From Paramagnetospirillum magnetotacticum MS-1 (lineage in GTDB: Bacteria > Pseudomonadota > Alphaproteobacteria > Rhodospirillales > Magnetospirillaceae): a DNA stretch of 64,000 nucleotides. The stretch covers positions 1 through 64,000 of the forward strand of contig NZ_JXSL01000027.1 of the NCBI RefSeq assembly GCF_000829825.1, given 5' to 3'. Position numbers and translations under genes: made by a program. This document shows, one piece after another, positions 16,433-26,570 of the stretch; positions within the stretch are counted from its first letter, which is position 1, and each line of letters starts with the position of its first letter. The notes beneath the pieces were generated by a model that saw nothing but the letters and a program-made list of their open reading frames with translations, searched no databases and was not told the DNA's origin.

Positions 16433-16800
16433 CAGGAAAATCCCAGTTCGGTCAGGGTGGAGGTCAGGCGGTCGCGCGACATGGGTTTGAGCAAGACGCT
16501 GTCAAAGCCGCAATCCAGGAATTCCTGAACCTCCTCGGGCATGGCATGGGCGGTGTAGGCGGCGATCTTGACCCCTGGGCCGCCCAGGTTCTCCGCGCGG
16601 ATACGCTTGCAGACCTCCTGGCCGCTCATGGTGGGCATGCTGACGTCGAGCAAGATCAGCGACACGGTATTGCTACTCAGGAAGCTGAGCGCCGCCTCGC
16701 CGCAATCCACATCCGAAACCGTCCAGCCAGCCTTGGTCAGCAGGCGGGTGGCCAGGATGCGGTTGACGTCGTTGTCATCGACGACCAGGGCGTTTTTCAT
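16432..16800 (-). CDS. Single-domain response regulator (CheY-like)
   Basis: 122 residues, one receiver domain and no output domain. Phospho-acceptor Asp52 in LILLDVSMP, acidic pair Asp8/Asp9, a Thr in AAYTAHA and Lys in LLKPMSRD are all present. It overlaps the sensor kinase stop by 4 bases (ATGA) and the Cache gene start by one, so the three are one operon. It probably takes phosphate from the adjacent kinase; the readout is not visible in sequence. Confidence 0.92.
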   Translation of the reverse strand: MKNALVVDDNDVNRILATRLLTKAGWTVSDVDCGEAALSFLSSNTVSLILLDVSMPTMSGQEVCKRIRAENLGGPGVKIAAYTAHAMPEEVQEFLDCGFDSVLLKPMSRDRLTSTLTELGFS

Positions 16801-19343
16801 GAGGAGCTCTCGGGCTGGTGAAGGGGCAAGGTGAAGTGGAAGACGGTGCCCTTGCCGACGGTGGACTGGACGCCGATGGTGCCGCCCATTAATTCGACAA
16901 GGTGCCGTGCCAGGGTCAGTCCCAGGCCGGTTCCACTATGAGAGCGTGTGAGGAACGAATCAACCTGCCGGAATTTCTCGAAAATGGCATGGAGCATTCC
17001 CTCGGGGATACCGGCGCCGGTATCCGAAACGCGGAAGATCAGATGGCCGGGCTCCAACTCGACGCTCAACGAGACTTCGCCTTTTTCCGTGAATTTGACG
17101 GCATTGGACAACAGGTTGTGGATGATCTGGCGCAGCCGCAGAGGATCGGCCCGGATGGTTTCAGGGCAATTGTCGCTGACCTGGCTGGACAGCGTGATTC
17201 CCTTAGCCTGGGCGGCGGAGTGGTGAACCGAGGCGGCCTCGGCCACCAGGGGGGCCAGCTTCACGTCCTGTACCGCCAAGGTCATGGCGCCAGCCTCTAT
17301 CTTGGCGATGTCGAGGATGGAGTTGACCAGTTCCAGCAGATGACGGCTGCTCTTTTCGATGATATCGGCGTTTTCGCGGGTCTCGTCGTCGGCGGCTTCG
17401 TCGCGGATCAGCTCGGAAAAACCGATGATGCCGTTCAAGGGCGTGCGTAATTCATGGCTCATATTGGCCAGGAATTCGCTTTTCATGCGGCTGGCTTCCT
17501 CGGCCCTTTTGCGTGCCTCGTCCAGCCGGACGAAGGATTCGCCGATGCGGTCGGCCATCTGGTTGAAGGATATGGCCAGGCTGGCCATTTCGTCGTGGCC
17601 CTGGACCGGCAGCCGGTATTCGGTTTCCTGCTCGCTGAAGCGATGGATGCCGCCCACCACGGCGGTGATGCGCCGGGTCAGGAACGAGGCCATCCACACG
17701 GCGATGCCGACCACCAGGGCGATCATGATCACGGTGGAGATGGACAATTCCCGCGCCAGACTTTCCACCTGGGAGGTGATCAATGCCATCACCGCGTTGT
17801 ACTGGGCCTCCAGATCACGGTTGCGCAGCGCCAGGATCTGGTCGGTATGCTCCTTCTCCCTGGAGGCGGCGGCGTGGAAGTCGTCCACATTGGCACCGAT
17901 GGTGACGAAGCCGAAGCCGCGCTGCGACTTTCCATAGGGGCCGGTATAGTAGGGAATGGTCGCCGCCGTGGTCAGCTTCCACAACCCGCTCCACGAGATC
18001 TCGAACGATCCCGATCCGCCCTGGCTGGTGAGATCCATCCAGCCGGTGCACTGGGGCGCGTGGTTGAGGTAACGGCAGTCCAGGCCCAGCAGACCCTGCT
18101 TGACCAGTTCCGGGGCGCCCTTCTTCTTCAGGGATTGATCGAGGAAGGTTGGCGCGGTCTTGAGGAACTCGCCGATGGGCTTGCCGCTCTCCTTCCACTG
18201 GGCGTAGAGCCCGGTATCGAGCCACGGCACCGCCGGTTCGCCCGTCCGAGGATCGTATCCGGTGATGAAATAGTGGCGGGGATGAACCACCGAACGGCCC
18301 TTGTAGTCCCAGATGAAGGCGTAATTGCCAGACGCCGCGTCGGCGATGGGGGAATAGCGGTCATTGGTGGGCAGGATGTGGTCGGTGAATTCCATCAGGT
18401 GGTCGTGGTCAAGCGCCAGGCTGACCCAGCCCACAGTCTTGCCGCCGCGCACCACCGGGCTGACCCAACGCACCAATCCGCGAAAGCGGGTGCCGACGGG
18501 ATTCTCGGTACCGGCGAAGGCGGCCTTTTCCGGGGCGAATTCGATGTTCTTCGCCGCCGCCGCCTTGGGGGTGAAGGGGCCGATGATGGGGGACGGCACA
18601 TAGGCGCCGATCACGTCGGAGACGTAGATATTGTCAGGGCCCAGATCGCGAAGCGCGCTGAAATAGGTCTCGGCCTTGACGAAGGTGTTTTCACGCCGCG
18701 ATACGTCGCGAAGCTCCGGGCTGACCAGATCCGAGGTGGTGACCTTGACCTTCTCGCGGCCATCCAGGCCGATGAAGGTCATTTCGAGAAAGAGGGGCCG
18801 CTCCACCTTCTGGCCGCCTTCGGTGACCGGGCGGTAGTTGAAGTTGCGCCGGTTTTCCTCGATGGAGGACTGGATCGGAGGCGCGTCGTAATGGGGGACC
18901 GCCTCGGGGCCGGGCACCCATTTGGTGCCGTCCGGGGTGACGACCCAGGGATAATGGCGCTCGATCAGACGGCTGCGGCCCTGCAGGAAGCGGCGATAGG
19001 CTTCCTCGCTGGGCTCGATCAAGGCCGCCGAGCGGATGTCGCCGTCCCGGTCGTAGAGAAAGGTGGCCACATTGCGCGCGGTGTCGGTGGTCAGCCGTTC
19101 CAGGCTTTCCCTGGCCGCGTCGTCCAAGGCCTTGATGGCCGAGTTGGTGGTACTGCTGACCACCAGTTCGGTGGTCTCGCGCATGGCCCGAGTCATGCCG
19201 GTGACGTTCTCGGAGACCCGTTCCGCCAGCCATGCCTGCCCCCGCCAGGCGAAACCCGCCAGGACCAGAAGCGGGATCACCTTGATCAGGACGAAGATGA
19301 GGATGAGTTTGGCACGAATGCCGAAATGGACGAGAAGGGGCAT
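16797..19343 (-). CDS. Cache-type transmembrane sensor histidine kinase
   Basis: 848 residues from the ATG at 19343, chosen because a membrane helix (about 11-30) then follows directly; the frame stays open further upstream but over non-helical sequence. A very large periplasmic region (about 31-532) with Cache-like features (YAFIWDYKGRSVVHPRHYF, GFGFVTIGANVDDF) precedes the second helix (about 533-556), HAMP (about 557-605), HisKA with His630 in MSHELRTPLNG, and an ATPase domain with NLLSNAVKF, DTGAGIP and GTGLGL. It is first in an operon with a receiver and a periplasmic Cache protein. Likely senses an extracellular small molecule; the ligand is unknown. Confidence 0.9.
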   Translation of the reverse strand: MPLLVHFGIRAKLILIFVLIKVIPLLVLAGFAWRGQAWLAERVSENVTGMTRAMRETTELVVSSTTNSAIKALDDAARESLERLTTDTARNVATFLYDRDGDIRSAALIEPSEEAYRRFLQGRSRLIERHYPWVVTPDGTKWVPGPEAVPHYDAPPIQSSIEENRRNFNYRPVTEGGQKVERPLFLEMTFIGLDGREKVKVTTSDLVSPELRDVSRRENTFVKAETYFSALRDLGPDNIYVSDVIGAYVPSPIIGPFTPKAAAAKNIEFAPEKAAFAGTENPVGTRFRGLVRWVSPVVRGGKTVGWVSLALDHDHLMEFTDHILPTNDRYSPIADAASGNYAFIWDYKGRSVVHPRHYFITGYDPRTGEPAVPWLDTGLYAQWKESGKPIGEFLKTAPTFLDQSLKKKGAPELVKQGLLGLDCRYLNHAPQCTGWMDLTSQGGSGSFEISWSGLWKLTTAATIPYYTGPYGKSQRGFGFVTIGANVDDFHAAASREKEHTDQILALRNRDLEAQYNAVMALITSQVESLARELSISTVIMIALVVGIAVWMASFLTRRITAVVGGIHRFSEQETEYRLPVQGHDEMASLAISFNQMADRIGESFVRLDEARKRAEEASRMKSEFLANMSHELRTPLNGIIGFSELIRDEAADDETRENADIIEKSSRHLLELVNSILDIAKIEAGAMTLAVQDVKLAPLVAEAASVHHSAAQAKGITLSSQVSDNCPETIRADPLRLRQIIHNLLSNAVKFTEKGEVSLSVELEPGHLIFRVSDTGAGIPEGMLHAIFEKFRQVDSFLTRSHSGTGLGLTLARHLVELMGGTIGVQSTVGKGTVFHFTLPLHQPESSS

Positions 19344-19545
19344 GACGATCCGGTCGTTGCTGCGGTCTTGCCGGGAAAAGCCCCAAACCTTATCCCGAAT
19401 AGGCGAACTGTACAACTTAGGTATGTTGTTTTCCAGCCTGTTAATTGTATGAGCCCAAGGATGAAATTGGTGGTTGCCCGAAAACGCGGCTTCATTAGGA
19501 TGTGGCGCTTGGAAGGGCGACACAGTCTCTATTGAAGCAGGCGGC

Positions 19546-20478
19546 ATGAACCGACGGGTGGGGGAAATCGTAGGGCAGGTTCTGGCGCGTCTTCGCCCCA
19601 AGGCGAAGTCGCTGATCATTACCGTCTATGGCGATGCCATTTCGCATCATGGTGGCAGCGCCTGGCTGGGCAGCGTCATCAATCTGGTGGAGCCCTTGGG
19701 CCTGAATGAACGTATCGTGCGGACCTCGGTGTTCCGCCTGTCCAAGGAGGCATGGCTTTCCTCCATGCAGATCGGGCGGCGCAGCTATTACCGTCTGACC
19801 GAGATGGGGCGCCGCCGCTTCGAGGCCGCCCACAACCGCATCTATCACTATAACGGCAAGCCCTGGGACGGTCGCTGGACCCTGGCGGTGACCAATATCG
19901 ACGGCATGGATGCCGAACGCCGGGATTCCCTGCGCCGCGATCTCGGCTGGCTGGGTTTCGGCCAGCTCGCCAGCGGCGTCATGGTCCATCCCGATCCCGA
20001 TCAGAGTGCCGTGCGCCAAGCCCTGGCCGAGGCGGGGGTTCAGGACCGTGCCGTGATGATGACCGCCGCGGCCGAGGATTGGGTGACGCCAGAGGCGTTG
20101 CGCGACCTGATCCATACCTGCTGGGACCTGGAGCGGCTGGCCAGTGATTACAACGAGTTTCTCGATACCTTCCGTCCCTTGTGGCAGGTCCTGTCGGGTA
20201 ATGGCGATCTGGATCCCCAGATGTGCTTCGTGGTGCGCACGCTGTTGATGCACGGCTATCGCCGCGCCTTGCTGCGCGACCCCATGTTGCCCGACGAATT
20301 GCTGCCCGCCAATTGGCCGGGGACCTCGGCCCGTGTTCTGTGCCGCAATCTCTACCGTCTGGTCCAGGCGGCGGCCGAAACCCATGTCATGGGCATGCTG
20401 GAAACCGCCGAGGGCCCTGTGCCCGAGGCCCATCCCGCCTATTACACCCGCTTCGGCGGACTGCAATCGGCCGACTGA
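19546..20478 (+). CDS. paaX: PaaX-family transcriptional repressor
   Basis: 310 residues from the ATG at 19546. The N-terminal winged helix (SLIITVYGDAISHHGGSAWLGSVINLVEPLGLNERIVRTSVFRLSKEAW) is the PaaX DNA-binding domain, and RWTLAV and later segments match the effector and C-terminal parts. Known members repress phenylacetate (paa) genes and respond to phenylacetyl-CoA. No paa genes are visible here; the neighbours serve hydroxybenzoate and hydroxycinnamate metabolism, so the target could be a different aromatic operon. It is divergent from the sensor kinase, 202 bp apart. Confidence 0.88.
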   Translation: MNRRVGEIVGQVLARLRPKAKSLIITVYGDAISHHGGSAWLGSVINLVEPLGLNERIVRTSVFRLSKEAWLSSMQIGRRSYYRLTEMGRRRFEAAHNRIYHYNGKPWDGRWTLAVTNIDGMDAERRDSLRRDLGWLGFGQLASGVMVHPDPDQSAVRQALAEAGVQDRAVMMTAAAEDWVTPEALRDLIHTCWDLERLASDYNEFLDTFRPLWQVLSGNGDLDPQMCFVVRTLLMHGYRRALLRDPMLPDELLPANWPGTSARVLCRNLYRLVQAAAETHVMGMLETAEGPVPEAHPAYYTRFGGLQSAD

Positions 20479-20490
20479 ACTTTCTTGAGT

Positions 20491-20589
20491 GTCATCCCGA
20501 GCGAATGCGAGGGATCTCATTCTGGAACGGCTTTTCCATATGGGCGCCAGAGATCCAAGCGGAGATTCCTCGCTTTCGCTCGGAATGAC
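20491..20589. repeat. REP/MITE-like element with 28-bp imperfect inverted arms
   Basis: The arm beginning GTCATCCCGAGCGAATGCG (20491-20518) is repeated inverted at 20562-20589 with few mismatches; the spacer is about 43 bp. It sits between paaX and the MarR gene. The GTCATYCCGAGCGAAWGCGAG consensus is of a type often dispersed in genomes. It may also end paaX transcription. Confidence 0.7.
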
Positions 20590-20602
20590 ATATCGTGGAG
20601 AG

Positions 20603-20653
20603 ATTGTTTGCTAGGTAAACAATCTTGTTGCCAAAGTCGTTGACCTAGTCAAC
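20603..20653 (+). promoter_or_regulatory. Two palindromic operators before the MarR/hcr operon
   Basis: Site A: ATTGTTT (20603-20609) and AAACAAT (20617-20623) with a 7-bp centre. Site B: the perfect palindrome GTTGACCTAGTCAAC (20639-20653). Both lie just before the MarR start at 20684, the usual place for autoregulation. Site B has the same GTTG-7-CAAC form, with a CT centre, as the palindrome before livK at 35023. Confidence 0.6.
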
Positions 20654-20683
20654 AATGCCCGGAAATGGAATGAGGGTATCGCC

Positions 20684-21151
20684 ATGCCGGGGAGTCAGGC
20701 CAAGTCCATGGAGCGCGAGGAGGGGGCGGGAACCTCCTTCGGTCCCATGACCGAGGAACTGGGCTTTCATCTGCGCCGAGCCCAGGTGGCGGCGTTCAAG
20801 CATTTCGCCCAGAGCGTCACGGCGGCCGAAGGCATCACGCCGGGCCTTTACGGCATGCTCCAGGTGATCGCCAACAATTCCGGCCTGACCCAAAGCGCGC
20901 TGGCCGAGGTGATGGAGGTGGACCGCTCGTCCATCGTCAAGGTGGTCAATGCGCTGGAGGACAAGGGGCTGATCCGCCGCGACGCCGCCCCCAACGACCG
21001 CCGCTCCTACCATCTGCGCATGACCGCCGAGGGCAAGCTGGCCCTGGCCCGTATCGAGGCTGCGGTGGCGCGCCAGGACCGTGAATTCTCTGCCGGGCTG
21101 TCCGACGACGCCCGCGCCCTGCTGATCAGCCTGCTCAAGCGTTTGACCTGA
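20684..21151 (+). CDS. MarR-family transcriptional regulator
   Basis: 155 residues. The winged-helix core is clear: LTQSALAEVMEVDRSSIVKVVNALEDKGLIRRDAAPNDRRSYHLRMTAEGK, with the DRR of the wing. TGAGGG upstream supports the first ATG; another ATG eight codons later is possible. It lies 36 bp before hcrC, so it probably controls that operon. Related MarR proteins (for example CouR and HcaR types) repress hydroxycinnamate or hydroxybenzoate genes and release DNA on binding an aromatic CoA thioester; the ligand here is inferred from neighbours. Confidence 0.88.
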   Translation: MPGSQAKSMEREEGAGTSFGPMTEELGFHLRRAQVAAFKHFAQSVTAAEGITPGLYGMLQVIANNSGLTQSALAEVMEVDRSSIVKVVNALEDKGLIRRDAAPNDRRSYHLRMTAEGKLALARIEAAVARQDREFSAGLSDDARALLISLLKRLT

Positions 21152-21187
21152 TAACAAAAGACCAAAAGCTTCCGAGGGAGGAAGACC

Positions 21188-21669
<482 letters not shown>

Positions 21670-21673
<4 letters not shown>

Positions 21674-23979
21674 GCCCGAAATTCCCGAAGAACGGCACGG
21701 TCGGCGCCCGCACGCCTTTGGTCGATGGTGTCGAGAAGGTGACCGGCAAGGCCAAATACACCGCCGACATCGCCGCCAACGGCGCCCTGGTGGGGCGCAT
21801 CCTTCGGAGCCCCGTCGCCCATGCCCGTATCATCTCCATCGACACCTCGGCGGCCGAGGCGCTGGACGGCGTCCATGCCGTCTGCACGGGCGCTGAAACG
21901 CCGGTCCCCTATGGCGTGCTGCCCATCGCCGAGAACGAGTATCCGCTGGCCCGCGACAAGGTCCGCTATCGCGGCGATCCCGTGGCCGCCGTCGCGGCCG
22001 TTGATGAACTGACCGCCGAGAAGGCGATCAACCTCATCAAGGTCGAATACGAGGTTCTGCCCGCCTATATGACGCCCAAGGCGGCCATGAAGGAGGGGGC
22101 CGTCGCGCTCCACGACGACAAGCCCAACAACATCCTGCGCGAGGTCCATGCCGAGTTCGGCGATGTGGAGGCGGCCTTTGGCGAAGCCGATCTGATCCGC
22201 GAGAAGGTCTACACCTTCGCCGAGGTCAATCATGTCCACATGGAACTCAACGCCACCCTGGCGGAATACGATCCCGTCCGCGACATGCTGACGCTCAACA
22301 CCACCACCCAGGTGCCCTATTATGTGCATCTCAAGGTGGCGGCCTGCCTGCAGATGGACTCGGCCCGTATCCGGGTGATCAAGCCCTTCCTCGGCGGCGG
22401 ATTCGGCGCGCGTACCGAATGCCTGCATTTCGAGATCATCGCCGGTCTGCTGGCCCGCAAAGCCAAGGGTACGGTGAAGCTGGTCCAGACCCGCGAAGAG
22501 ACCTTCATCGCCCATCGCGGCCGTCCCTGGACGGAAGTGAAGATGAAGATCGGCCTCATGAAGGATGGCAAGATCGCCGCCCTGGCGCTCGAAGCCACCC
22601 AGGCGGGCGGCGCCTATGCGGGCTATGGCATCATCACCATCCTGTACACCGGTGCCTTGATGCACGGCCTCTATCACATCCCGGCCATCAAGCATGACGC
22701 CTGGCGCGTCTATACCAACACCCCGCCCTGTGGCGCCATGCGCGGCCACGGCACGGTGGATACGCGCGCCGCTTTCGAGGCCCTGCTCACCGAAATGGGC
22801 GAGGAACTGGGCATCGGTTCGCTGGAAATCCGCCAGATCAATCTGCTGCCCCAGATTCCCTATACGACCATGTATGCTCAAAAGGTCATGAGCTACGGCG
22901 TGCCGGAATGCCTGGAGAAGGTCAAGGAAGCCTCGGGCTGGGCGACCCGCAAGGGCAAGATGCCCAAGGGCCGGGGGTTGGGTATCGCCCTGTCCCACTT
23001 CGTCTCGGGCACCTCGACCCCAAAGCACTGGACCGGCGAGCCCCATGCCACCGTCAATCTGAAGCTCGACTTCGATGGCGGTATCACGCTCTTGACCGGG
23101 GCCGCCGATATCGGCCAGGGCTCCAACACCATGGCTACTCAAGTTGCGGCCGAGGTGCTGGGCGTGCGCATGAGCCGCATCCGGGTGATCTCCGCCGACT
23201 CTGCCCTGACCCCCAAGGATAACGGGTCGTACTCGTCGCGCGTCACCTTCATGGTGGGCAATGCCTCCATCTCGGCGGCGGAGGAGTTGAAATCCATCCT
23301 GGTCAAGGCGGCGGCCAAGAAGCTGGACGCCAGAGAGGAAGACATCGAGGTTATCGACGAAGTGTTCATGGTGGCGGGCAGCCAGGATCCCGGCCTGACC
23401 TTCCAAGAGGTGGTCAAGGCCGCCTTGATCGATACCGGCACCATCACGGTGAAGGGCACCTTCACCTGCCCCATCGAGTTCCAGGGCGACAAGAAGATCA
23501 GAGGCAGCGCCATCGGCGCCACCATGGGCTTTTGCTATGCCGCCCAGGTGGTCGAAGCCAGCGTCGATGAGATCACCGGCCGCGTCACCGCCCACAAGGT
23601 GTGGGTGGCCGTGGATGTGGGCAAGGCGCTCAATCCGCTCGCCGTCGAGGGCCAGACCCAGGGCGGCGTATGGATGGGCATGGGCCAGGCCCTGTCCGAG
23701 GAAACCCGCTGGGACGATGGCCGCATGATGCACGGCAACATCCTGGATTACCGAGTGCCGACCATGGCGGAAAGCCCCGATATCGAAGTGATCATCGTGG
23801 AAAGCCTGGACCCCAACGGGCCCTTCGGCGCCAAGGAGGCGTCCGAGGGCATGCTGGCCGGTTTCCTGCCCGCCGTCCACGAGGCGGTCTATGAGGCGGT
23901 GGGGGTGCGCTCTGTCAAATTCCCCTTAAGCCCAGAGACCATCACCGAACTGCTTGACGCAAGGGATGCTGCAGAATGA
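21670..23979 (+). CDS. hcrA: 4-hydroxybenzoyl-CoA reductase, molybdenum large subunit
   Basis: 769 residues from the ATG at 21670, overlapping hcrC by 4 bases. It begins [27 protein letters not shown], the N-terminal domain of xanthine-oxidase-type large subunits, and carries GGGFGAR and GAMRGHGT-type molybdopterin cytosine dinucleotide contacts, GQGSNT, and near the C-terminus [10 protein letters not shown] with the conserved active-site Glu. Known role: the molybdenum centre performs reductive dehydroxylation of 4-hydroxybenzoyl-CoA. It overlaps hcrB by 4 bases. Without the context of hcrB it could be read as a generic aldehyde or xanthine dehydrogenase. Confidence 0.88.
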
Positions 23980-24950
23980 ACATCCTTCCCGATTTCCGCA
24001 CAATTCGCCCCGCATCCCTGGCCGAAGCAGTGGCCGCCCTGGCCGCTCCGGGGGCCGAACCCTTGAGCGGCGGCACCGATCTTCTGCCCAATCTGCGCCG
24101 CGGTTTGGGCAAGCCCGAGACTCTGGTGGATCTCACCGGCATCACCGGATTCGCCGCCATCTCGGTGGGAGCCGACGGGTCCTTGCGTATCGGCGCGGGC
24201 GCCACGCTGGAAGACATCGCCGAGGATGCCCGCATCCTGGCTTCCTGGCCGGCCATCGCCCATGCCGCCAGTCTGGTGGCGGGGCCCAGCCACCGCGCCG
24301 CAGCGACCTTGGGCGGCAATCTGTGCCAGGACACGCGCTGCGTGTTCTATAACCAGTCCGAGTGGTGGCGGTCCGGCAATGGCTTCTGCCTCAAATACGA
24401 AGGCGACAAGTGCCATGTGGTGGTCAAGTCTGACCGCTGCTATGCCACCTATCACGGTGACGTGGCTCCGGCCCTGATGGTGCTGAACGCCACGGCCGAG
24501 ATCGTCGGCCCCAAGGGCCTGCGCCAACTGGCCATGGCCGATCTATTCAAGGAGAGCGGCGCCGAACACCTCGCGCTGGAATCGGGTGAAGTGTTGGCTG
24601 CCGTTTTGGTGCCGCCCGCTAGCGGTTGGGTCGCCGCCTATTCCAAGGTCCGCGTCCGGGACGCCATCGACTTTCCCCTGGCCGGGGTGGCCGTGGCGAT
24701 GAAGCGTGATGGCAACGCCATCGCGGGCTTGCGGGTCGCCATCACTGGCACCAATTCGGCGCCATTGATGGTTGCCACCGATGCCTTGTGGGGCCGTTCC
24801 TGGAACGACGAGACCGCCGAGGCTCTGGTCCAGGCGGTGCGCAAGGTCTCCAACGTCTTGAAGACAACGGTCGCCGGGGTCAAATACCGCCGCAGGGTCC
24901 TGCTGGCGGTGGCCCGCAAGCAGATGGACGATCTCTGGAACGGGAAATAG
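23976..24950 (+). CDS. hcrB: 4-hydroxybenzoyl-CoA reductase, FAD/[4Fe-4S] medium subunit
   Basis: 324 residues. The FAD-binding fold of CO dehydrogenase medium chains is present ([34 protein letters not shown]). An insertion of about 40 residues follows with Cys122, Cys138, Cys146 and Cys155. Ordinary family members lack it; in 4-hydroxybenzoyl-CoA reductase such an insertion binds an extra [4Fe-4S] cluster that inverts electron flow so that low-potential ferredoxin can drive ring reduction. This is the key evidence for naming the complex. The xdhC-like gene starts 4 bp downstream. Confidence 0.9.
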   Translation: MNILPDFRTIRPASLAEAVAALAAPGAEPLSGGTDLLPNLRRGLGKPETLVDLTGITGFAAISVGADGSLRIGAGATLEDIAEDARILASWPAIAHAASLVAGPSHRAAATLGGNLCQDTRCVFYNQSEWWRSGNGFCLKYEGDKCHVVVKSDRCYATYHGDVAPALMVLNATAEIVGPKGLRQLAMADLFKESGAEHLALESGEVLAAVLVPPASGWVAAYSKVRVRDAIDFPLAGVAVAMKRDGNAIAGLRVAITGTNSAPLMVATDALWGRSWNDETAEALVQAVRKVSNVLKTTVAGVKYRRRVLLAVARKQMDDLWNGK

Positions 24951-24954
24951 CCCC

Positions 24955-25998
24955 ATGTGCCTCGACGCCATCAAATGCGACCCCGCCGATATGGCCGCCG
25001 ATGATTGCGAGGTTCTGGCGACCGCTTTGAAGTGGATGGATGGGGGGCGCCGGGTGGTCATGGCCGTGGTCATGGCCACCTGGGGCTCGGCGCCTCGGTC
25101 CATCGGCTCCTATATGGCGGTGGACGCCGACGGCACCTTCGCCGGATCGGTCTCGGGAGGCTGCGTCGAATCCGCCGTCATCTCCGAGGCGCGCGATCTG
25201 GAGGAAGGTGAGGCTCCCCGGTTGCTGTCCTTTGGCGTGGAGGACGAAACCGCTTGGGCCGTCGGCTTGCCCTGCGGCGGCAATATCCGGGTGGCGGTGT
25301 TCCATCCCGAACGCGATCTCCTGGAAGAGGCGGTGCGGAGCCAAGCATCGCGCAGGCCCACCGCCCTGGTCCTTGACCTGAACAGCGGCGCTCAGGCGCT
25401 GGTCGGTGATGCGGGGGTGATCGGTCCGCTTTCCCTCGACGAGACACGGTTGGTGGCGGCCCAGATGCATCTGGGCCAAGGCACCTGCGGCGTGGTGGCC
25501 GACGAAGTCTTCGTGCGCACCCACGAGGCGCCCTGGACCCTGATCGTCGCGGGCGCCGTCCATATCACTCAGGTGCTGGCCGGGATGGCGCGTCAGGCAG
25601 GTTTTGCCGTCACCGTGGTCGATCCCCGCCGCGCCTTTGCCGACGAGGCGCGCTTTCCCGGCACGACCCTCATTTGTGGCGAGCCCGACGAGGTGCTGGC
25701 TAGTATCACGCTCGACCGCCGCAGCGCGGTGGTGAGCCTCACCCATGTGCCACGCCTGGACGACGCGGCGCTTAGGGCGGCATTGGGCTCGGAGGCCTTC
25801 TATATCGGCGCTCTGGGCAGTACGCGGACCCACGCCAAGCGCTGTCAGCGGCTGGAAGATCTGGGACCGGCGCTAAAGCGTATCGCCGCTCCGGTGGGCT
25901 TCGACATCGGCGCGCGCACTCCGGCCGAAATCGCGGTGTCCATCCTGGCCGAGCTGATCGCAGCGCGGCGCGGCAAGCCCATGCGGGTCCGGGGCTGA
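24955..25998 (+). CDS. XdhC/CoxI-family molybdenum cofactor maturation factor
   Basis: 347 residues. The N-terminal XdhC/CoxI domain has MATWGSAPRSIGSYMAV, GSVSGGCVES and GLPCGGNI; the C-terminal Rossmann domain has LIVAGAVHITQVLAGMA, VVDPRRAFA and YIGALGSTRTHAKR. Known members bind, sulfurate and deliver the molybdenum cofactor to xanthine-oxidase-type enzymes. It lies 4 bp after hcrB, so it probably matures the HcrCAB complex. In the nucleotide site the usual GAGHVG is GAVHIT. A bidirectional terminator follows. Confidence 0.85.
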   Translation: MCLDAIKCDPADMAADDCEVLATALKWMDGGRRVVMAVVMATWGSAPRSIGSYMAVDADGTFAGSVSGGCVESAVISEARDLEEGEAPRLLSFGVEDETAWAVGLPCGGNIRVAVFHPERDLLEEAVRSQASRRPTALVLDLNSGAQALVGDAGVIGPLSLDETRLVAAQMHLGQGTCGVVADEVFVRTHEAPWTLIVAGAVHITQVLAGMARQAGFAVTVVDPRRAFADEARFPGTTLICGEPDEVLASITLDRRSAVVSLTHVPRLDDAALRAALGSEAFYIGALGSTRTHAKRCQRLEDLGPALKRIAAPVGFDIGARTPAEIAVSILAELIAARRGKPMRVRG

Positions 25999-26018
25999 TA
26001 TTCATTCGCGAAAACCAA

Positions 26019-26046
26019 AAGGCCCCCGGATTTCTCCGGGGGCCTT
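26019..26046. terminator. Bidirectional terminator between hcr operon and HU gene
   Basis: Perfect 11-bp arms (AAGGCCCCCGG / CCGGGGGCCTT), loop ATTTCT. On the minus strand the stem is followed by TTTTGGTTTT, a good T-tract for the HU gene; on the plus strand it ends the hcr operon. Confidence 0.85.
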
Positions 26047-26072
26047 GGCATTTTCACCCTTAGGCGAAGGAA

Positions 26073-26348
26073 TTAGCCGTTGACGGCATCCTTCAGACCC
26101 TTACCGGCGGTGAACTTCGGGGCCTTGGAGGCCGCGATCTTGATGGTGGCGCCAGTGCGGGGATTGCGGCCTTCCTTGGCGGCGCGCTGAGTCACCGAGA
26201 AGGAACCGAAACCGACCAGGCGGACATCGTCGCCGGCCTTGAGCGCCGAGGTAATGGCAGCAAAGGTCGCGTCGATCACATTGTCGGCGGCAGCCTTGGA
26301 CAGACCGCTGAGCTCGGCAACCTTGTTCACCAGATCCTGCTTGTTCAT
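26073..26348 (-). CDS. hup: HU-family DNA-binding protein
   Basis: 91 residues beginning MNKQDLVNKVAELSGLSKAAADNVIDA, with GFGSF and the arm signature RNPRTGATIKI, and PKFTAGKGLKDAV at the end: a canonical HU subunit. A GGGGGT ribosome site precedes the ATG; the frame is open further upstream but over promoter sequence. Known role: histone-like dimer that bends DNA. It is monocistronic, bounded by a terminator. Confidence 0.95.
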   Translation of the reverse strand: MNKQDLVNKVAELSGLSKAAADNVIDATFAAITSALKAGDDVRLVGFGSFSVTQRAAKEGRNPRTGATIKIAASKAPKFTAGKGLKDAVNG

Positions 26349-26379
26349 GAGACCCCCAATGGAATTGTCGTTAGCGGTT

Positions 26380-26408
26380 GAAAATGACACGGCCATGGCG
26401 AACGTCAA
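26380..26408 (-). promoter_or_regulatory. Possible promoter of the HU gene
   Basis: Minus strand TTGACG (26403-26408), 17-bp spacer, ATTTTC (26380-26385). The -35 box is good, the -10 box poor; about 30 bp upstream of the HU start. Confidence 0.35.
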
Positions 26409-26570
26409 CAATTCTGTTGCATGCCGACGCCTCGGCCGAAACCCGAACCCCAGGCGGAGGGCCCACTTCATGGGGGCTTCCGGCCAACGGGGAGTTAAGC
26501 AATGTGTCCGTTTTTGCGCAACAATACAACCGTCCTGTCCCGAATTGCTGGGGGTTTTCCCCAGGATTTA

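Noticed and set aside
17454-19535. Long open frame (693 codons) on the plus strand
   Set aside because: It lies exactly opposite the sensor kinase gene, has shadow composition (His/Gly/Ala/Asp rich) and no domain; the kinase strand has clear motifs.
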